A stretch of 64,000 bases of DNA from CADEFQ01 sp050249415 (GTDB taxonomy: Bacteria; Pseudomonadota; Gammaproteobacteria; Steroidobacterales; Steroidobacteraceae), in assembly GCA_050249415.1 (NCBI GenBank), contig JBFWQO010000013.1, positions 49,448-113,447 on the forward strand, in the 5' to 3' direction. The position numbers and the translations under genes were made by a program. Every line of letters starts with the position of its first letter. Position 1 is the first letter of the stretch. Under the pieces are notes generated by a model. It worked only from the letters and a program-made list of their open reading frames with translations, ran no database searches and was not told the origin of the DNA. Shown here piece by piece: positions 25,714-34,793 of this stretch.

Positions 25714-26334
25714 CTATTGCGCCTCGATCGCGGGACAGGGGCGCACGGTTTTGCGGTCGGTGTGGTAGGTGTACACGCGGCCCGCGTAGCGCAGCGTCAG
25801 CAGCAGCCCGTCGACCGGCCCGGCGACAGGCGTTTCGCCCTCCTGTGCACAGCCGAGACTGCTGTCTGGCCACTGTTGGCCCTTGACCCCACCGAGCCGG
25901 ATCCGGGCGGGTTCGACGCCGAGGCGACGGGCGAGATCCTCGCGTGCCTGCGCGAACATTGCGTCGATGCCGCGCGCGGCCGCGGACGGCTCTCGGCGCA
26001 CGACTCCGGCACCGCCGCAGACGATCACGTTGCTGCCCGAGACATGAACCAGGTGAGTGCGGCCCTGCGCGGTCGCCGCGACCGCATACCCTTCGGTGAT
26101 CACGGTCGCCGCGACGGTGCCCGGGGCGCCGCAGCCCATGCTCGAATCGCTCCAGGTCCTCGCAACGACACTCGACACCTGGATGTCACCCGCGTCGATA
26201 TGCAGCTTGCGCGCGAGTGCCTCGCGCGCAAGCTGCGTCGCCTCCGTCTCGGCGGCGTTCGACGAGTTGTCCGGTGGCGCCGCGTTGGCGCATCCGTTCA
26301 ATGCCAGTATCGCGATCGCCGCCGTACGGAGCAT
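25714..26334 (-). CDS. lipoprotein with two copies of a WxDSSxGC domain
   Basis: A 206-residue lipoprotein (lipobox ALNGC). The mature part is an internal duplication: QLAREALARKLHIDAGDIQV, then TWSDSSMGCGAPGT, then a GR-x-H strand and VIVCGG; and again QAREDLARRLGVEPARIRL, then QWPDSSLGCAQEGE, then GRVYTYHTDRKTVRPC. Each copy carries two Cys that could pair. Function unknown; the domain occurs in secreted proteins of many bacteria. Start ATG 26334 has GAGAGG upstream. It is 10 bp from the OMP gene stop. Confidence 0.8.
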   Translation of the reverse strand: MLRTAAIAILALNGCANAAPPDNSSNAAETEATQLAREALARKLHIDAGDIQVSSVVARTWSDSSMGCGAPGTVAATVITEGYAVAATAQGRTHLVHVSGSNVIVCGGAGVVRREPSAAARGIDAMFAQAREDLARRLGVEPARIRLGGVKGQQWPDSSLGCAQEGETPVAGPVDGLLLTLRYAGRVYTYHTDRKTVRPCPAIEAQ

Positions 26335-26344
26335 GTCGCACCTC

Positions 26345-26926
26345 TCAGAATGAATAGCGGCCGTAGAGGCCGATATCGGTCTGGTCATCCGAGAGCAGGA
26401 CCTCGAGACCGGCAGCCCAGGCGCTCGTGAAATGGTAACGGGCGCCGAGCCTGGCACCGGTGCTGTCGCCGGCTTCGTCGAAGTCCGTGTACTCGAGCGA
26501 CGCCTCGAGCTCGAACCGGGGCGCCGCGAGCGCGCGCACGCCGACGCTCACGCCATAGCCATTGTCGTCCGCCGAGATGCCGAACGGGCCATCGGCGGAT
26601 ACGTCGAGGTAGCTGACGCGCGCTACGCCGTCCATCCGGTCGGTGAGCGGCATGTGGCCGCCGAAGCCGACGTCGATCAGGTCGAAATCGATGTCATTGC
26701 CGCCGACGTCGAACGACACCTGTCGATAGCCCGCGGCGGCGAACCAGTTCGTGCCGAAGCCGACGGAGCCTCGCACGAAAAGGCCGTCACCGTTCTCGTT
26801 CAGGTCGTCGATGTCCGATCGCGCCCAGCCGGCATCGACCGTCGAGTAGCTGAAGTCTGCGGCGGCAACGCTCGCTGCGGCGCCCAAAGCGAGGGCAGCC
26901 AACGCGCCGGTCTTGATTGTTTTCAT
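26345..26926 (-). CDS. small outer-membrane beta-barrel protein
   Basis: A 193-residue protein with signal peptide (cleavage near SVAAADF). Alternating amphipathic strands follow, ending in a C-terminal Phe (LYGRYSF), the BAM recognition signature. Repeats of GY-x-V-x-V-G-V and aromatic girdle residues suggest an eight-strand OmpA/OmpX-like barrel. Acidic loops (DDLNENGDG, DEAGDSTGA) are exposed. Function unknown. Likely first gene of a two-gene unit with the duplicated lipoprotein. Confidence 0.8.
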   Translation of the reverse strand: MKTIKTGALAALALGAAASVAAADFSYSTVDAGWARSDIDDLNENGDGLFVRGSVGFGTNWFAAAGYRQVSFDVGGNDIDFDLIDVGFGGHMPLTDRMDGVARVSYLDVSADGPFGISADDNGYGVSVGVRALAAPRFELEASLEYTDFDEAGDSTGARLGARYHFTSAWAAGLEVLLSDDQTDIGLYGRYSF

Positions 26927-27019
26927 CGAAACACTCCAATGTACTGAGCAAGCGCTCGTGGCGTCACGAGCGGCGCGATGGTAGCGCCCTGTATCCGGAA
27001 TGCAACGTTTGTAGTCATA

Positions 27020-27358
27020 ATGCGACACTCATGGCCGGAGCCTGCCGTGTCTCCCGGAAAATGTGAAGTCCGCGGCAAGGTATGGAGGTACCAGGGCAGT
27101 ACCGCCTGGTATTTCGCGCGCCTGCCACGAAGGGCTTCGATGCAGATCCGGGTGGCGAGCCGCGCGACATGCAGTGCCTGGGGTTCGATCCGTGTGACGG
27201 CGCGTATCGGCGCAACCGAATGGAAGACTTCACTTTTCCCGGACAGCAGGAGCGGGTGCTATCTGCTCCCGCTCAAGCTCGAAGTACGCCGCAGGGAAGG
27301 CATCGAGGCGGACACGTCGGTGCGTATCACGCTTCAGTTCATGAATCTCCACAGGTAG
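27020..27358 (+). CDS. DUF1905 domain protein
   Basis: A 112-residue protein. The DUF1905 signature is clear: EVRGKVWRYQGSTAWYFARLP, then SIRVTARIGATEWKTSLFPD, then SGCYLLPLKLEVRRREGIEA. The fold is a small beta-barrel of unknown function, often linked to YdeI-type proteins, but no such domain is fused or adjacent here. Its 3' end overlaps the convergent esterase gene by 25 bp, which makes it easy to overlook. The central segment is slightly shorter than usual. Confidence 0.8.
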   Translation: MRHSWPEPAVSPGKCEVRGKVWRYQGSTAWYFARLPRRASMQIRVASRATCSAWGSIRVTARIGATEWKTSLFPDSRSGCYLLPLKLEVRRREGIEADTSVRITLQFMNLHR

Positions 27359-28851
27359 GCGCCGGCGCTGTAATCCGTCGCAGGTCGGTCGCTGCCCGCG
27401 GCCGGCGAGCGATTGCCACCCGGCCACGAATGGCCGCCCCCGTACACGATGCCGGTCGCAGCATCGAAGACATCCACCGGGCCGGACTTGCACAGAGTCA
27501 CAGGGGCACTCGGCCGGCCCGGGTCCTGCGGGGCATCGTAGCGATGGCACACGGTCGTCGCGGACAATGCCTCGAGGGTCGCCTCCGCGGTGACATTGTT
27601 GCGCGTACGCCAGGCCGCGATCGTCGCATCGACCGACAGGAAATTGCGATCCGACAGGCCCTCGCCGAACCCGCCCTCGAAAGGGTAGTTGCGATCGTTG
27701 GTGGCATGCATGTGAAGCACTCGAATGGGCCGGGACGGATTGCAGGCATAGTAGGTGTTGCCGTCGCGATCGAACTGGCCCGATGCACCGCCCACGGCCG
27801 CGATGCCGGACAGGCGATCGGCCAACGCGCAGGCGAGGCGGTAGGACATCATCCCGCCGTTCGAGAAGCCCGACGCGAAGACCCGCGTGACGTCGATCGG
27901 ATAGTTTGCCTGCACGTCGTCGATGACCGCCGAGAGGAAGGCGACGTCATCGACGTTCTGCGTCTGCGCGGAGCCGCAGCACAGTCCCGCATTGAACGTC
28001 TGGATCGCGCCACTGCCTTCCGGGTAGACGATGAACACGCCCTGGTCCGCGCCGAGTGCATCGAGCAATGTGGTCGACGCGTTGATGCGCGCGGTGCCGC
28101 CGCCGCCGTGGATCGCGAGCAGCAGCGGCCGTGGGCCGCTGACCCCGTCGGGAACGTAGATCGAGTAGTGGCGCGTGCCTTGCCCCGGCACGGCGAGCGA
28201 CCGCTCGACAAACCGGCCGGCGACCTCGATCGCGATCTGCGCGGACGCGCTCCGGTACGTGGCGGTGACCGTCGCAAGGCCCGGCGCCACGCCACGCACG
28301 TCGCCGTCGTTCGACGCCACGGCGACACCGGGTTGCGACGAGGTGAAGGTCACCTGTGCGGGATCGATGTACAGCGGGTAAGGATCCGTCGCGCGCGTCT
28401 TGTACGCGGCGAACAGATCGATCCGCTGGCCGACGCCTATCGTCGTACCTGGCGCAGGCTCCAGATGAAACTCGCCGGCCGCATCGACGGTGATGACGAG
28501 CGGGAAGCTCGTCGAGCCGGCGCTGTTGCCGGCCCGAATCTCGTAACTGGCAGTGGCGGACGGCGACGTGGGCGTGCCGCTGATCTCCCCCGTGGTGGCG
28601 TCGAGCGCCAGGCCCGCCGGCAGTGCCGGCGACATGGTGTAACTCGTGACGGTGCCCGACACGGTCGGCCCCACCGGCGCCATGGGGACACCGACGGACA
28701 GCGCAGGAATGGCCGGGTACGACAGGCCGCTCGGCGGTGCTGGCGGCGGCGGTGTGGGCGTGGAATCGCCTCCGCCCCCGCAGGCAGCCAGTGCCCACGC
28801 CGCCGCGACCGCCCAGGCGATACCTGCCGCCTTTGCACCAAAGTTGCGCAT
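27334..28851 (-). CDS. PHB depolymerase/LpqC-like lipoprotein esterase with Ig-like domains
   Basis: A 505-residue lipoprotein (lipobox ALAAC) with a Pro-rich linker (TPTPPPPAPPSG). Next come a putative Ig domain (LPAGLALDATTGEISGTP), a Big2-like domain (SSQPGVAVASNDGDVRGVAPG), then an esterase domain. The oxyanion region is LLLAIHGGGGTARIN, the nucleophile elbow is ASGFSNGGMMSYR, and the likely catalytic His is in GGGHSWPGGNRS. This is the polyhydroxybutyrate depolymerase/feruloyl esterase group. The Ig modules suggest a surface enzyme acting on a polymer. Confidence 0.85.
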   Translation of the reverse strand: MRNFGAKAAGIAWAVAAAWALAACGGGGDSTPTPPPPAPPSGLSYPAIPALSVGVPMAPVGPTVSGTVTSYTMSPALPAGLALDATTGEISGTPTSPSATASYEIRAGNSAGSTSFPLVITVDAAGEFHLEPAPGTTIGVGQRIDLFAAYKTRATDPYPLYIDPAQVTFTSSQPGVAVASNDGDVRGVAPGLATVTATYRSASAQIAIEVAGRFVERSLAVPGQGTRHYSIYVPDGVSGPRPLLLAIHGGGGTARINASTTLLDALGADQGVFIVYPEGSGAIQTFNAGLCCGSAQTQNVDDVAFLSAVIDDVQANYPIDVTRVFASGFSNGGMMSYRLACALADRLSGIAAVGGASGQFDRDGNTYYACNPSRPIRVLHMHATNDRNYPFEGGFGEGLSDRNFLSVDATIAAWRTRNNVTAEATLEALSATTVCHRYDAPQDPGRPSAPVTLCKSGPVDVFDAATGIVYGGGHSWPGGNRSPAAGSDRPATDYSAGAYLWRFMN

Positions 28852-28914
28852 ACGGCATCCATGATGGCCGCAATTACGGCAAGGAACGCGGCACTGCGTC
28901 CCAGGTGTACACGA

Positions 28915-30552
28915 CTACCCGAGCGCGATCAGGGCCTCGTGCAGGTCGCTGAAATAGCGCACCGGCGTCACCTGCTTGCCGACGAGTTCCAGCCGGACGA
29001 GCTTGCGCAGCACGTTCGGGCGCGCCTCGCAGAAAAGTACGCGTACGCCACGGCGCTCGAGGTTCCGGGTCGCCTCCTCGAGCGCCTGCAGCCCCGTGAC
29101 ATCCATGAACGGTACGCGCCCGAGCCGGATCACGATCGCGCGGGGATCCGTGTGCGTGCGCCCGAGAATGCGCTCGAGGCTCTCCACGGCGCCGAAGAAA
29201 AACGGGCCCTCGATCGAATAGACGATCACGCCCGGCGGCAGCGTCTCGCGGCCGGTGCCGCGCAACTCGGCGTCGAGCGCACGATCGTCGACCCGGAGCA
29301 CTTCGACGGTGTTCGACATGCGCCGCAGGAACAGCAGCATCGCGAGGATCACGCCGACATTGACCGCGATGACGAGATCCACCATCACCGTCAGGGCGAA
29401 TGTGATCAGGAGAATCGCGACATCGGCGCGCGGCGCGGTGCGCACCATGCGCAGGAAGTGGCGCGCTTCGCTCATGTTCCAGGCGACGAGGAACAGGATG
29501 GCGGCGAGCGCGGCGAGCGGCACCGCGCCGGCGAGCGGTGCGAGCAGCAGCAGGATCGCGAGCAGCAACAGCGAGTGCACGACGCCGGCGAGCGGACTCG
29601 TCGCGCCATTGCGAAAGCTGGTGGCGGTACGCGCGATGGCGCCGGTGGCGGCGATGCCGCCGAACAGCGGCGAGACGATATTCGCGACGCCCTGGCCGAT
29701 CAGTTCCTGGTTCGAATCGTGCCGGGTGCCGGCCATGCCGTCGGCGACCGAGGCCGACAGCAGCGATTCGATCGCGCCGAGCATCGCGATCGTGAACGCC
29801 GAGGGGACGAGGGATACGAGCCGGTCGAACGATATCGCGGGCAGCGCGAAGTGGGGCAGGCTCTGCGGAATGCCGCCGAAGGCGCTCGCGATCGTCGCTA
29901 CCCCGTCGAAGCCGCAGGTCGCCTGCAGGATCGTGGCCGCGACCATCGCGACGAGCGGGCCCGGGACGCGCTGCAATCCGGGCACCCGTGGAGCGTAGAT
30001 GGCGAGCACGAGGCTCAGGGCCGCGAGCCCGGTCGTCGCCGGATGCAGTTGTGGCAGCGACTGCAGCAGGTGCGCGAGACGCTCGTGGAAGTGCTCGCCG
30101 GCCGGCGCGGGCAAGCCGAAGAAGTCCTTCCACTGGCTGACCCAGATCACGACGCCGATGCCGGCCGTGAATCCGATGATGACGGGGTCGGGGATGTAGC
30201 GCAGTACGCCGCCGAACTTCGCCGCGCCGAACAGGATCAGGATCACACCCGCCATCATCGTGGCGAGCAGCAGGCCGTCGACGCCATGGCGTGCGACGAT
30301 CGCCGCGAGGATGACCACGAACGCGCCGGTGGGCCCGGCAACCTGGATGCGGCTGCCGCCGAAGAGCGCTACGGCGAGCCCCGCGATGATCGACGTATAG
30401 ATGCCCTGCTCGGGCTTGACGCCCGAGGCCATCGCGAATGCCATCGCGAGCGGCAGCGCAACCACTCCGACGACGAGCCCCGCGACGAGGTTGCGTCCCC
30501 AGGTTTCGCGCGCGAAGAGCCCGGCGCGCGCGGCTTCGACGACAGCGATCAC
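28915..30552 (-). CDS. SulP-family anion transporter with STAS domain
   Basis: A 545-residue inner-membrane transporter. The SulP start (LVAGLVVGVVALPLAMAFAMASGVKPEQGIYTSI, by segment) and the motif GGSRIQVAGPTGAFVVIL are typical. The cytosolic STAS domain begins near residue 435 (GVIVYSIEGPFFFGAVESLE, then PFMDVTGLQALEE). Substrates in the family are sulfate, bicarbonate or dicarboxylates; no linked carbonic anhydrase or cysteine genes help decide. It is a single gene. Confidence 0.9.
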   Translation of the reverse strand: MIAVVEAARAGLFARETWGRNLVAGLVVGVVALPLAMAFAMASGVKPEQGIYTSIIAGLAVALFGGSRIQVAGPTGAFVVILAAIVARHGVDGLLLATMMAGVILILFGAAKFGGVLRYIPDPVIIGFTAGIGVVIWVSQWKDFFGLPAPAGEHFHERLAHLLQSLPQLHPATTGLAALSLVLAIYAPRVPGLQRVPGPLVAMVAATILQATCGFDGVATIASAFGGIPQSLPHFALPAISFDRLVSLVPSAFTIAMLGAIESLLSASVADGMAGTRHDSNQELIGQGVANIVSPLFGGIAATGAIARTATSFRNGATSPLAGVVHSLLLLAILLLLAPLAGAVPLAALAAILFLVAWNMSEARHFLRMVRTAPRADVAILLITFALTVMVDLVIAVNVGVILAMLLFLRRMSNTVEVLRVDDRALDAELRGTGRETLPPGVIVYSIEGPFFFGAVESLERILGRTHTDPRAIVIRLGRVPFMDVTGLQALEEATRNLERRGVRVLFCEARPNVLRKLVRLELVGKQVTPVRYFSDLHEALIALG

Positions 30553-30800
30553 GGTTTCACTTCCCGGCGGGTGCCGTGCGACAGCAACTCGTCACGTACG
30601 GATATGCGGAACAGGTTGATGCGGCCCACGCGCCCGGGAGATCCGCTTGCCCGATACTTCCGGCAGGTCTTGTCGAAATGAACCGTTTGATCCCCGCATT
30701 GTAGACGATGCGGCGTGCGGAACCCAAATGGTCGCGGGCAACGCATGGCGCGGGCAGGAGGCCAGCCCGTGCCGGTCCATTCGATGCAGGCCGGATCCGG
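30553..30800. other. 248-bp gap without a recognised gene
   Basis: Upstream of the SulP gene and downstream of the alpha/beta hydrolase gene on the minus strand. I see no convincing ORF, RNA or terminator. It must hold the SulP promoter. Confidence 0.6.
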
Positions 30801-31787
30801 TCAACAGCGAGTGAACAGGCAGCGCAGCCAGCGCGCGCCGTCGTCCATCGCATGCCCGGCAACGGCGCTGATCGACAGGGCCTCGAGGAAGCTATGGGTC
30901 GTTCCGGCATACGTGCGCGCCTGTACCGGAACACCGGCTCCGCGCAAGCGTTCGATCATTGCGATGTTCTCGCCGTACAACACGTCACATTCGGCCACCG
31001 TGAGCCAGGCCGGTGGCAAGCCCTCCAGGTCGGCGCGCAACGGGCAGGCCAGCGGATCGTCGTTGCGACCGGTGTCCCCCAGGTAGTTGTGCCAGAACGA
31101 CCGCATCTCGTCGTCGCCCAGCATGTACCCGGCGCCGCCGTAATGTCGATACGACGGATAGCTGCACGTGTTGTCGTAGGCGCCATAGTTGAGCAGCATG
31201 CCTTTCAACATGTCGCCCAGGCCGCGGTCGCGCAGTGACAGCGCGGCGGCGACCGACAGGTTTGCGCCGGCGGAGTCGCCGCCGACGGCGATGCGGTCGC
31301 GATCAATACCGAGGCCCGGCCCATGCGCGCGTAGCCACTCGATGACCGCGACGGTCTCGTGCAGGGCCCTCGGGAATCTTTCCTCGGGCGAGAGCGAGTA
31401 GTCGACCCCCACGACCGCGACCTGCGCGCGCTGGGCGTACTCGCGCATCAGGCGATCGTGGGTGTCGATGCTGAACAGGGTCCATCCTCCGCCGTGCAGG
31501 TATACCAGCGCCGGCATTGCGCCGCCGCCTGTCGGGTCGAGCAGGCGGATTCGAATGCCCGTGTCCCCGAATGGCACGCGGTATTCACCGGTTCGCCGCA
31601 TCGGCGGCCCGCCGCGCGTCCAGGGTGCGCGCACCTGCTCCGCAACGCGTCGTGCCTCGGTTACCGGCAGTTCGCCGAGCGGCGGATGCTGCGCCCAGCT
31701 TGCGCCCATCAGTTCGACGAAGCGGCGAACTTCCGGGTCGAGGTCAGCGGCGGTGCCGCGCGCCTTTGCAGGCATCTGGTCGTGCAT
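30801..31787 (-). CDS. alpha/beta hydrolase of the hormone-sensitive lipase family
   Basis: A 328-residue esterase. The HSL oxyanion motif YLHGGGWTLF, nucleophile GGDSAGANLS, acid region (TVAECDVLYGEN) and His (AGTTHSFLEAL) are all present. No signal peptide, so it acts in the cytoplasm on a short ester or amide. Start at 31787 begins the family sequence. It is the last gene of the minus-strand operon that begins at the APC permease, 110 bp after the molybdopterin gene. Confidence 0.88.
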   Translation of the reverse strand: MHDQMPAKARGTAADLDPEVRRFVELMGASWAQHPPLGELPVTEARRVAEQVRAPWTRGGPPMRRTGEYRVPFGDTGIRIRLLDPTGGGAMPALVYLHGGGWTLFSIDTHDRLMREYAQRAQVAVVGVDYSLSPEERFPRALHETVAVIEWLRAHGPGLGIDRDRIAVGGDSAGANLSVAAALSLRDRGLGDMLKGMLLNYGAYDNTCSYPSYRHYGGAGYMLGDDEMRSFWHNYLGDTGRNDDPLACPLRADLEGLPPAWLTVAECDVLYGENIAMIERLRGAGVPVQARTYAGTTHSFLEALSISAVAGHAMDDGARWLRCLFTRC

Positions 31788-31897
31788 CTTGATCGAGCCC
31801 TTCGTCTGGTTGTCCCGCCGGTTCGGCCGCAACGCCCCGGGTTGAAATCCCCCATCCAGCGCAGCAGTTCCGTGGACTGTGCGCTCGCATCGTCGGA

Positions 31898-32662
31898 TCA
31901 GATGCCGCCATACCACTGGAAATCGAATTCGTCGGCCACGAAGCTGCGCTTGCCCTTGCCGATACCATCGAGGCGATCCACGAGCTGGATTCGATGGATG
32001 AACTTGAGGCTCTTCCATCCGAGCTGCCGCTCGATCCTGAGTCGTACCGGTGCCCCGTGCCTGACGGGCAGGTCGCGGCCGTTCATGCCGTAGGCGAGTA
32101 TCGTCTGGGGGTGCAGGGCCTCGAACGCATCGAGGCTGTAGCTGTCGTACCAACCGTCGACGCAGTAAATCACCACGTAGCGTGCCGCCGGCAGCGGTTG
32201 CGCGAGACTCAGCACTCGTGCCAATTGCACGCCCGTCCATTGCGCAATTGCGGTCCAGCCGCGTTCGCAGCTGTGTGCGGTGATCTGGGTGCGCGACGGC
32301 ATCTGCCGGAGGTCGGCGAGGGAAAATGCCAAAGGCCGCGCGACGAGGCCGTCGACCGGCAGGCGCCAGCCGGTGAAACCATCCGCGAGCAGTCGCTGGT
32401 ACTGGTCATCCTCCGGCATCGCGGTGCCGATGGTCGGAAAGCTCTTCGAGATGTCCGTGACGCTGAACTCGCGGGCCAGCGGATTGCGCGCGAGCAGCAG
32501 CCGATGAGACGCGAGGCTCAACGCCTCGCCCGCACGATACAGGCCGCTGACGGCCGGCCCGGCCAGCGGCGCCGCGATGCCGGCTCCGATCAGGCCTCCG
32601 GCAGAAGCACCCCCGATCAACAGCTTCCGACGCGAAACGAGGGTGCTTCCCTTGCGGTTCAT
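31898..32662 (-). CDS. Tat-exported molybdopterin oxidoreductase (YedY/MsrP-like)
   Basis: A 254-residue protein of the sulfite oxidase/YedY fold with a twin-arginine signal (SRRKLLIGGASAGG). The Mo-binding Cys lies in TAHSCERGWTAIAQWTGV, in the family position; GAPVRLRIERQLGWKSLKFI is also typical. Relatives repair methionine sulfoxide or oxidise sulfite. Its stop-side partner, a b-type cytochrome, overlaps the start by 4 bp, giving a two-component redox module resembling MsrPQ but with a different membrane partner. Confidence 0.86.
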   Translation of the reverse strand: MNRKGSTLVSRRKLLIGGASAGGLIGAGIAAPLAGPAVSGLYRAGEALSLASHRLLLARNPLAREFSVTDISKSFPTIGTAMPEDDQYQRLLADGFTGWRLPVDGLVARPLAFSLADLRQMPSRTQITAHSCERGWTAIAQWTGVQLARVLSLAQPLPAARYVVIYCVDGWYDSYSLDAFEALHPQTILAYGMNGRDLPVRHGAPVRLRIERQLGWKSLKFIHRIQLVDRLDGIGKGKRSFVADEFDFQWYGGI

Positions 32663-33369
32663 GTGCGCTCCTTCGTGTCGATCGCGAAGTTCCCCGTGAT
32701 CATCGAGCGCATCCCGTTCGCCGCGCCGGCCCGGAACACCTGGACGATGTGTACCAGCAGGAACAGCGACAGCAGGGATGCGGCGACGAAATGGATCGTG
32801 CGCGCGGATTGCCGCCCATCAAACAACGTGAACAGCTCCGGCAGCGCTGCCGTCACCGCGGGCGACATGGTCAACCCGGTGAGCAGCATGAGCGGGAACA
32901 GCAGGAAGACCACGATCAGGTAAGCGCCCTTCTGCAGGACATTGTACTGGCGCGCCGCTGCGCTCCCGTGGGGCCGCAGGCGCAGGTGTTCGCGGATCTC
33001 GTGCAGCACGTGGCGCGCCGTGCACTGCCTGGCGCTCGGCAGCAGATCGCGGCGCACGTGTCCGTTCGCGAGTCCGCATGCGACGTAGGTCAGTCCGTTC
33101 AGCACCAGCAGCCATGCGAAGGCGAAGTGCATGCCTCGGGCCCACAAGGTCAGATCGGGGTTCGGCTCCACCGGCAGGCGCAGCACGGCGGGGTGGCCGA
33201 AGTAGCCTGTCTCGCCCCAATAGAGCTCCGGGTGGGCGATCAGGATCGCGCCGCCGCTCCAGACGAGGAACAGGAAGCTCACCGCGTTGATCCAATGGGT
33301 GATACGCACGAGCCGCGTATGGCGATACACGAGCTCCACGGGTGCGCCCGGTGCATCAGGCACGGCCAT
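32659..33369 (-). CDS. cytochrome b561-type membrane protein paired with the Mo enzyme
   Basis: A 236-residue membrane cytochrome b (Ni/Fe-hydrogenase/cytb561 type). About four TM helices carry His ligands: VRITHWINAVSF, GMHFAFAWLL, RTIHFVAASLLSLFLLVHIVQV. It likely moves electrons between the quinone pool and the periplasmic Mo enzyme. The ATG at 33369 overlaps the end of the amidohydrolase gene by 14 bp; a start at 33396 is possible but adds residues without clear role. Confidence 0.84.
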   Translation of the reverse strand: MAVPDAPGAPVELVYRHTRLVRITHWINAVSFLFLVWSGGAILIAHPELYWGETGYFGHPAVLRLPVEPNPDLTLWARGMHFAFAWLLVLNGLTYVACGLANGHVRRDLLPSARQCTARHVLHEIREHLRLRPHGSAAARQYNVLQKGAYLIVVFLLFPLMLLTGLTMSPAVTAALPELFTLFDGRQSARTIHFVAASLLSLFLLVHIVQVFRAGAANGMRSMITGNFAIDTKERT

Positions 33370-34789
33370 CGATCTCGTCCAGGCGATACACGGCACGGTT
33401 GTTCTGGTACAGGATCATCCGCGCGGCTGCCAGCGCCTCTTCGGAAGTCAGCACCCCTTCGTGCACGTAGACCGCGAGCGCGTCGGACAGGAACCGCTTG
33501 CCCCAGCGGGCCGCGAGCCAGTAGAGCTCGGGCACGTTGTAGGCATCGCTGCCGAACAGGATCTTGGACAGCGGCACCGCCTCCATGATCTCGAGATACC
33601 GGTGTACCAGCCCCTGGTGTATGAACGGCGTCATCAGCGACACTTCGAAGTAGCAGTTCGTGTACAGGTGGCTGAGCCAGGCCGCCTCGCCGACCAGCGG
33701 GTAACCGGCGTGGATCGGGATGATTTTCGGCATCCGCATCACACCGTCGCGGTCGAAGCGTACGAATTCCTCGAGGTACCAGGGATGCTGATTGCGCAGG
33801 ATCACGTCGGGCGCCTCGCCGTCGCCGGCGTGAAACTGCATCGGCATGTCCCGCTCGAGGCATGCCTCCAGCGCCAGCGTCAGCAGGTATTCCTGCAATA
33901 CCTTGCCGCGGCGGGCCTGCTCCTCGCGGTCGGTGGAGGGCGCGCCGCGCAGCCTTTTCATCCCGTTCCACGAGGCTGCGGCGGCAGCTGGATCATAGAC
34001 GGGTTTGATCAGGCCCATCGTGGGCAGCAGGTATGACTTCATGCCATACGAACGCCGACCGAAGTTTCCCGTGCCGTCGAGCGCGTCATGCACGCGGCGC
34101 AGGAACGTCTCGCGCAGTGCGTCGAAGGAAAGATCCTGTTCGAGCAGCCCGTCCTGGATCGTCTCGACGCGCGCGATCAGTCGCACGCGGGTCGGACGCA
34201 CCGCTGCCTCGAATCTGTGGATGCCCGCGGCGTCCAGCCCGTCGGCGTAGCCGGTGTCCACCATCGCATTCTGGATCTTCGCGTCACGGAACAGCGCGTT
34301 GACGTAGCCGAAGTAGTCGCGCCCGCGCGCATTGCGCGCCTCGATCACCTCCTCGAAGCGCGGTCGACAGCCGAGAAAGGCCGCCATTTCCTTCAGCATG
34401 AACTTGAAGAATACGGTTTCGCGGAAGTGACCGTGGATCTTCGCCAGCACTTTGCTGATGCCGTAGCGGCGATCGAGTGCGTCGCGTGTGTGTTCGTCTC
34501 CCGCTTGCCACTGCTCGAAGACCCCGGCCGGGAAGTAGGCCGGGGCGGGGAATGCGGCGAGCGCGAGGCGCTCGATATAAGCGCCGGGTGAGGTATGCGC
34601 ATCCGCGTCGGAGATCGGATGACAGTGCGTGTCGTCGACCGGCAAGTCCTTGATGACCGCGTAGAGCGCGGCCGCCTCGGGCGTGCGCGATGCGACAGGA
34701 GCCGCCGCGACCGACCTTTGCAGCGAGGGCAATGCGGCGGCGCCGAGCACGCTGCCCTTGACGAGGTTTCGGCGCGTCACTTTGGTCAT
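33356..34789 (-). CDS. exported amidohydrolase-superfamily protein
   Basis: A 477-residue TIM-barrel hydrolase with a Tat-like leader (TRRNLVKGSVLGAAALPSL). Metal ligands: HCH in VDDTHCHPIS, His in MQFHAGDGEAPD, His in IPIHAGYPL, Asp in ILFGSDAYNVPEL. This is the amidohydrolase 2 / uronate isomerase-like branch, which includes decarboxylases and amidases. It lies 4 bp after dgcA, so it may release or process the amino acid derivative handled there. Substrate not readable. Confidence 0.83.
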   Translation of the reverse strand: MTKVTRRNLVKGSVLGAAALPSLQRSVAAAPVASRTPEAAALYAVIKDLPVDDTHCHPISDADAHTSPGAYIERLALAAFPAPAYFPAGVFEQWQAGDEHTRDALDRRYGISKVLAKIHGHFRETVFFKFMLKEMAAFLGCRPRFEEVIEARNARGRDYFGYVNALFRDAKIQNAMVDTGYADGLDAAGIHRFEAAVRPTRVRLIARVETIQDGLLEQDLSFDALRETFLRRVHDALDGTGNFGRRSYGMKSYLLPTMGLIKPVYDPAAAAASWNGMKRLRGAPSTDREEQARRGKVLQEYLLTLALEACLERDMPMQFHAGDGEAPDVILRNQHPWYLEEFVRFDRDGVMRMPKIIPIHAGYPLVGEAAWLSHLYTNCYFEVSLMTPFIHQGLVHRYLEIMEAVPLSKILFGSDAYNVPELYWLAARWGKRFLSDALAVYVHEGVLTSEEALAAARMILYQNNRAVYRLDEIDGRA

Positions 34790-34793
34790 TGGA

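Noticed and set aside
27082..30681. 1199-codon open frame on the plus strand
   Set aside because: Antisense to the esterase and SulP genes, both of which have clear motifs; only the DUF1905 gene at its left end, in another frame, is real.
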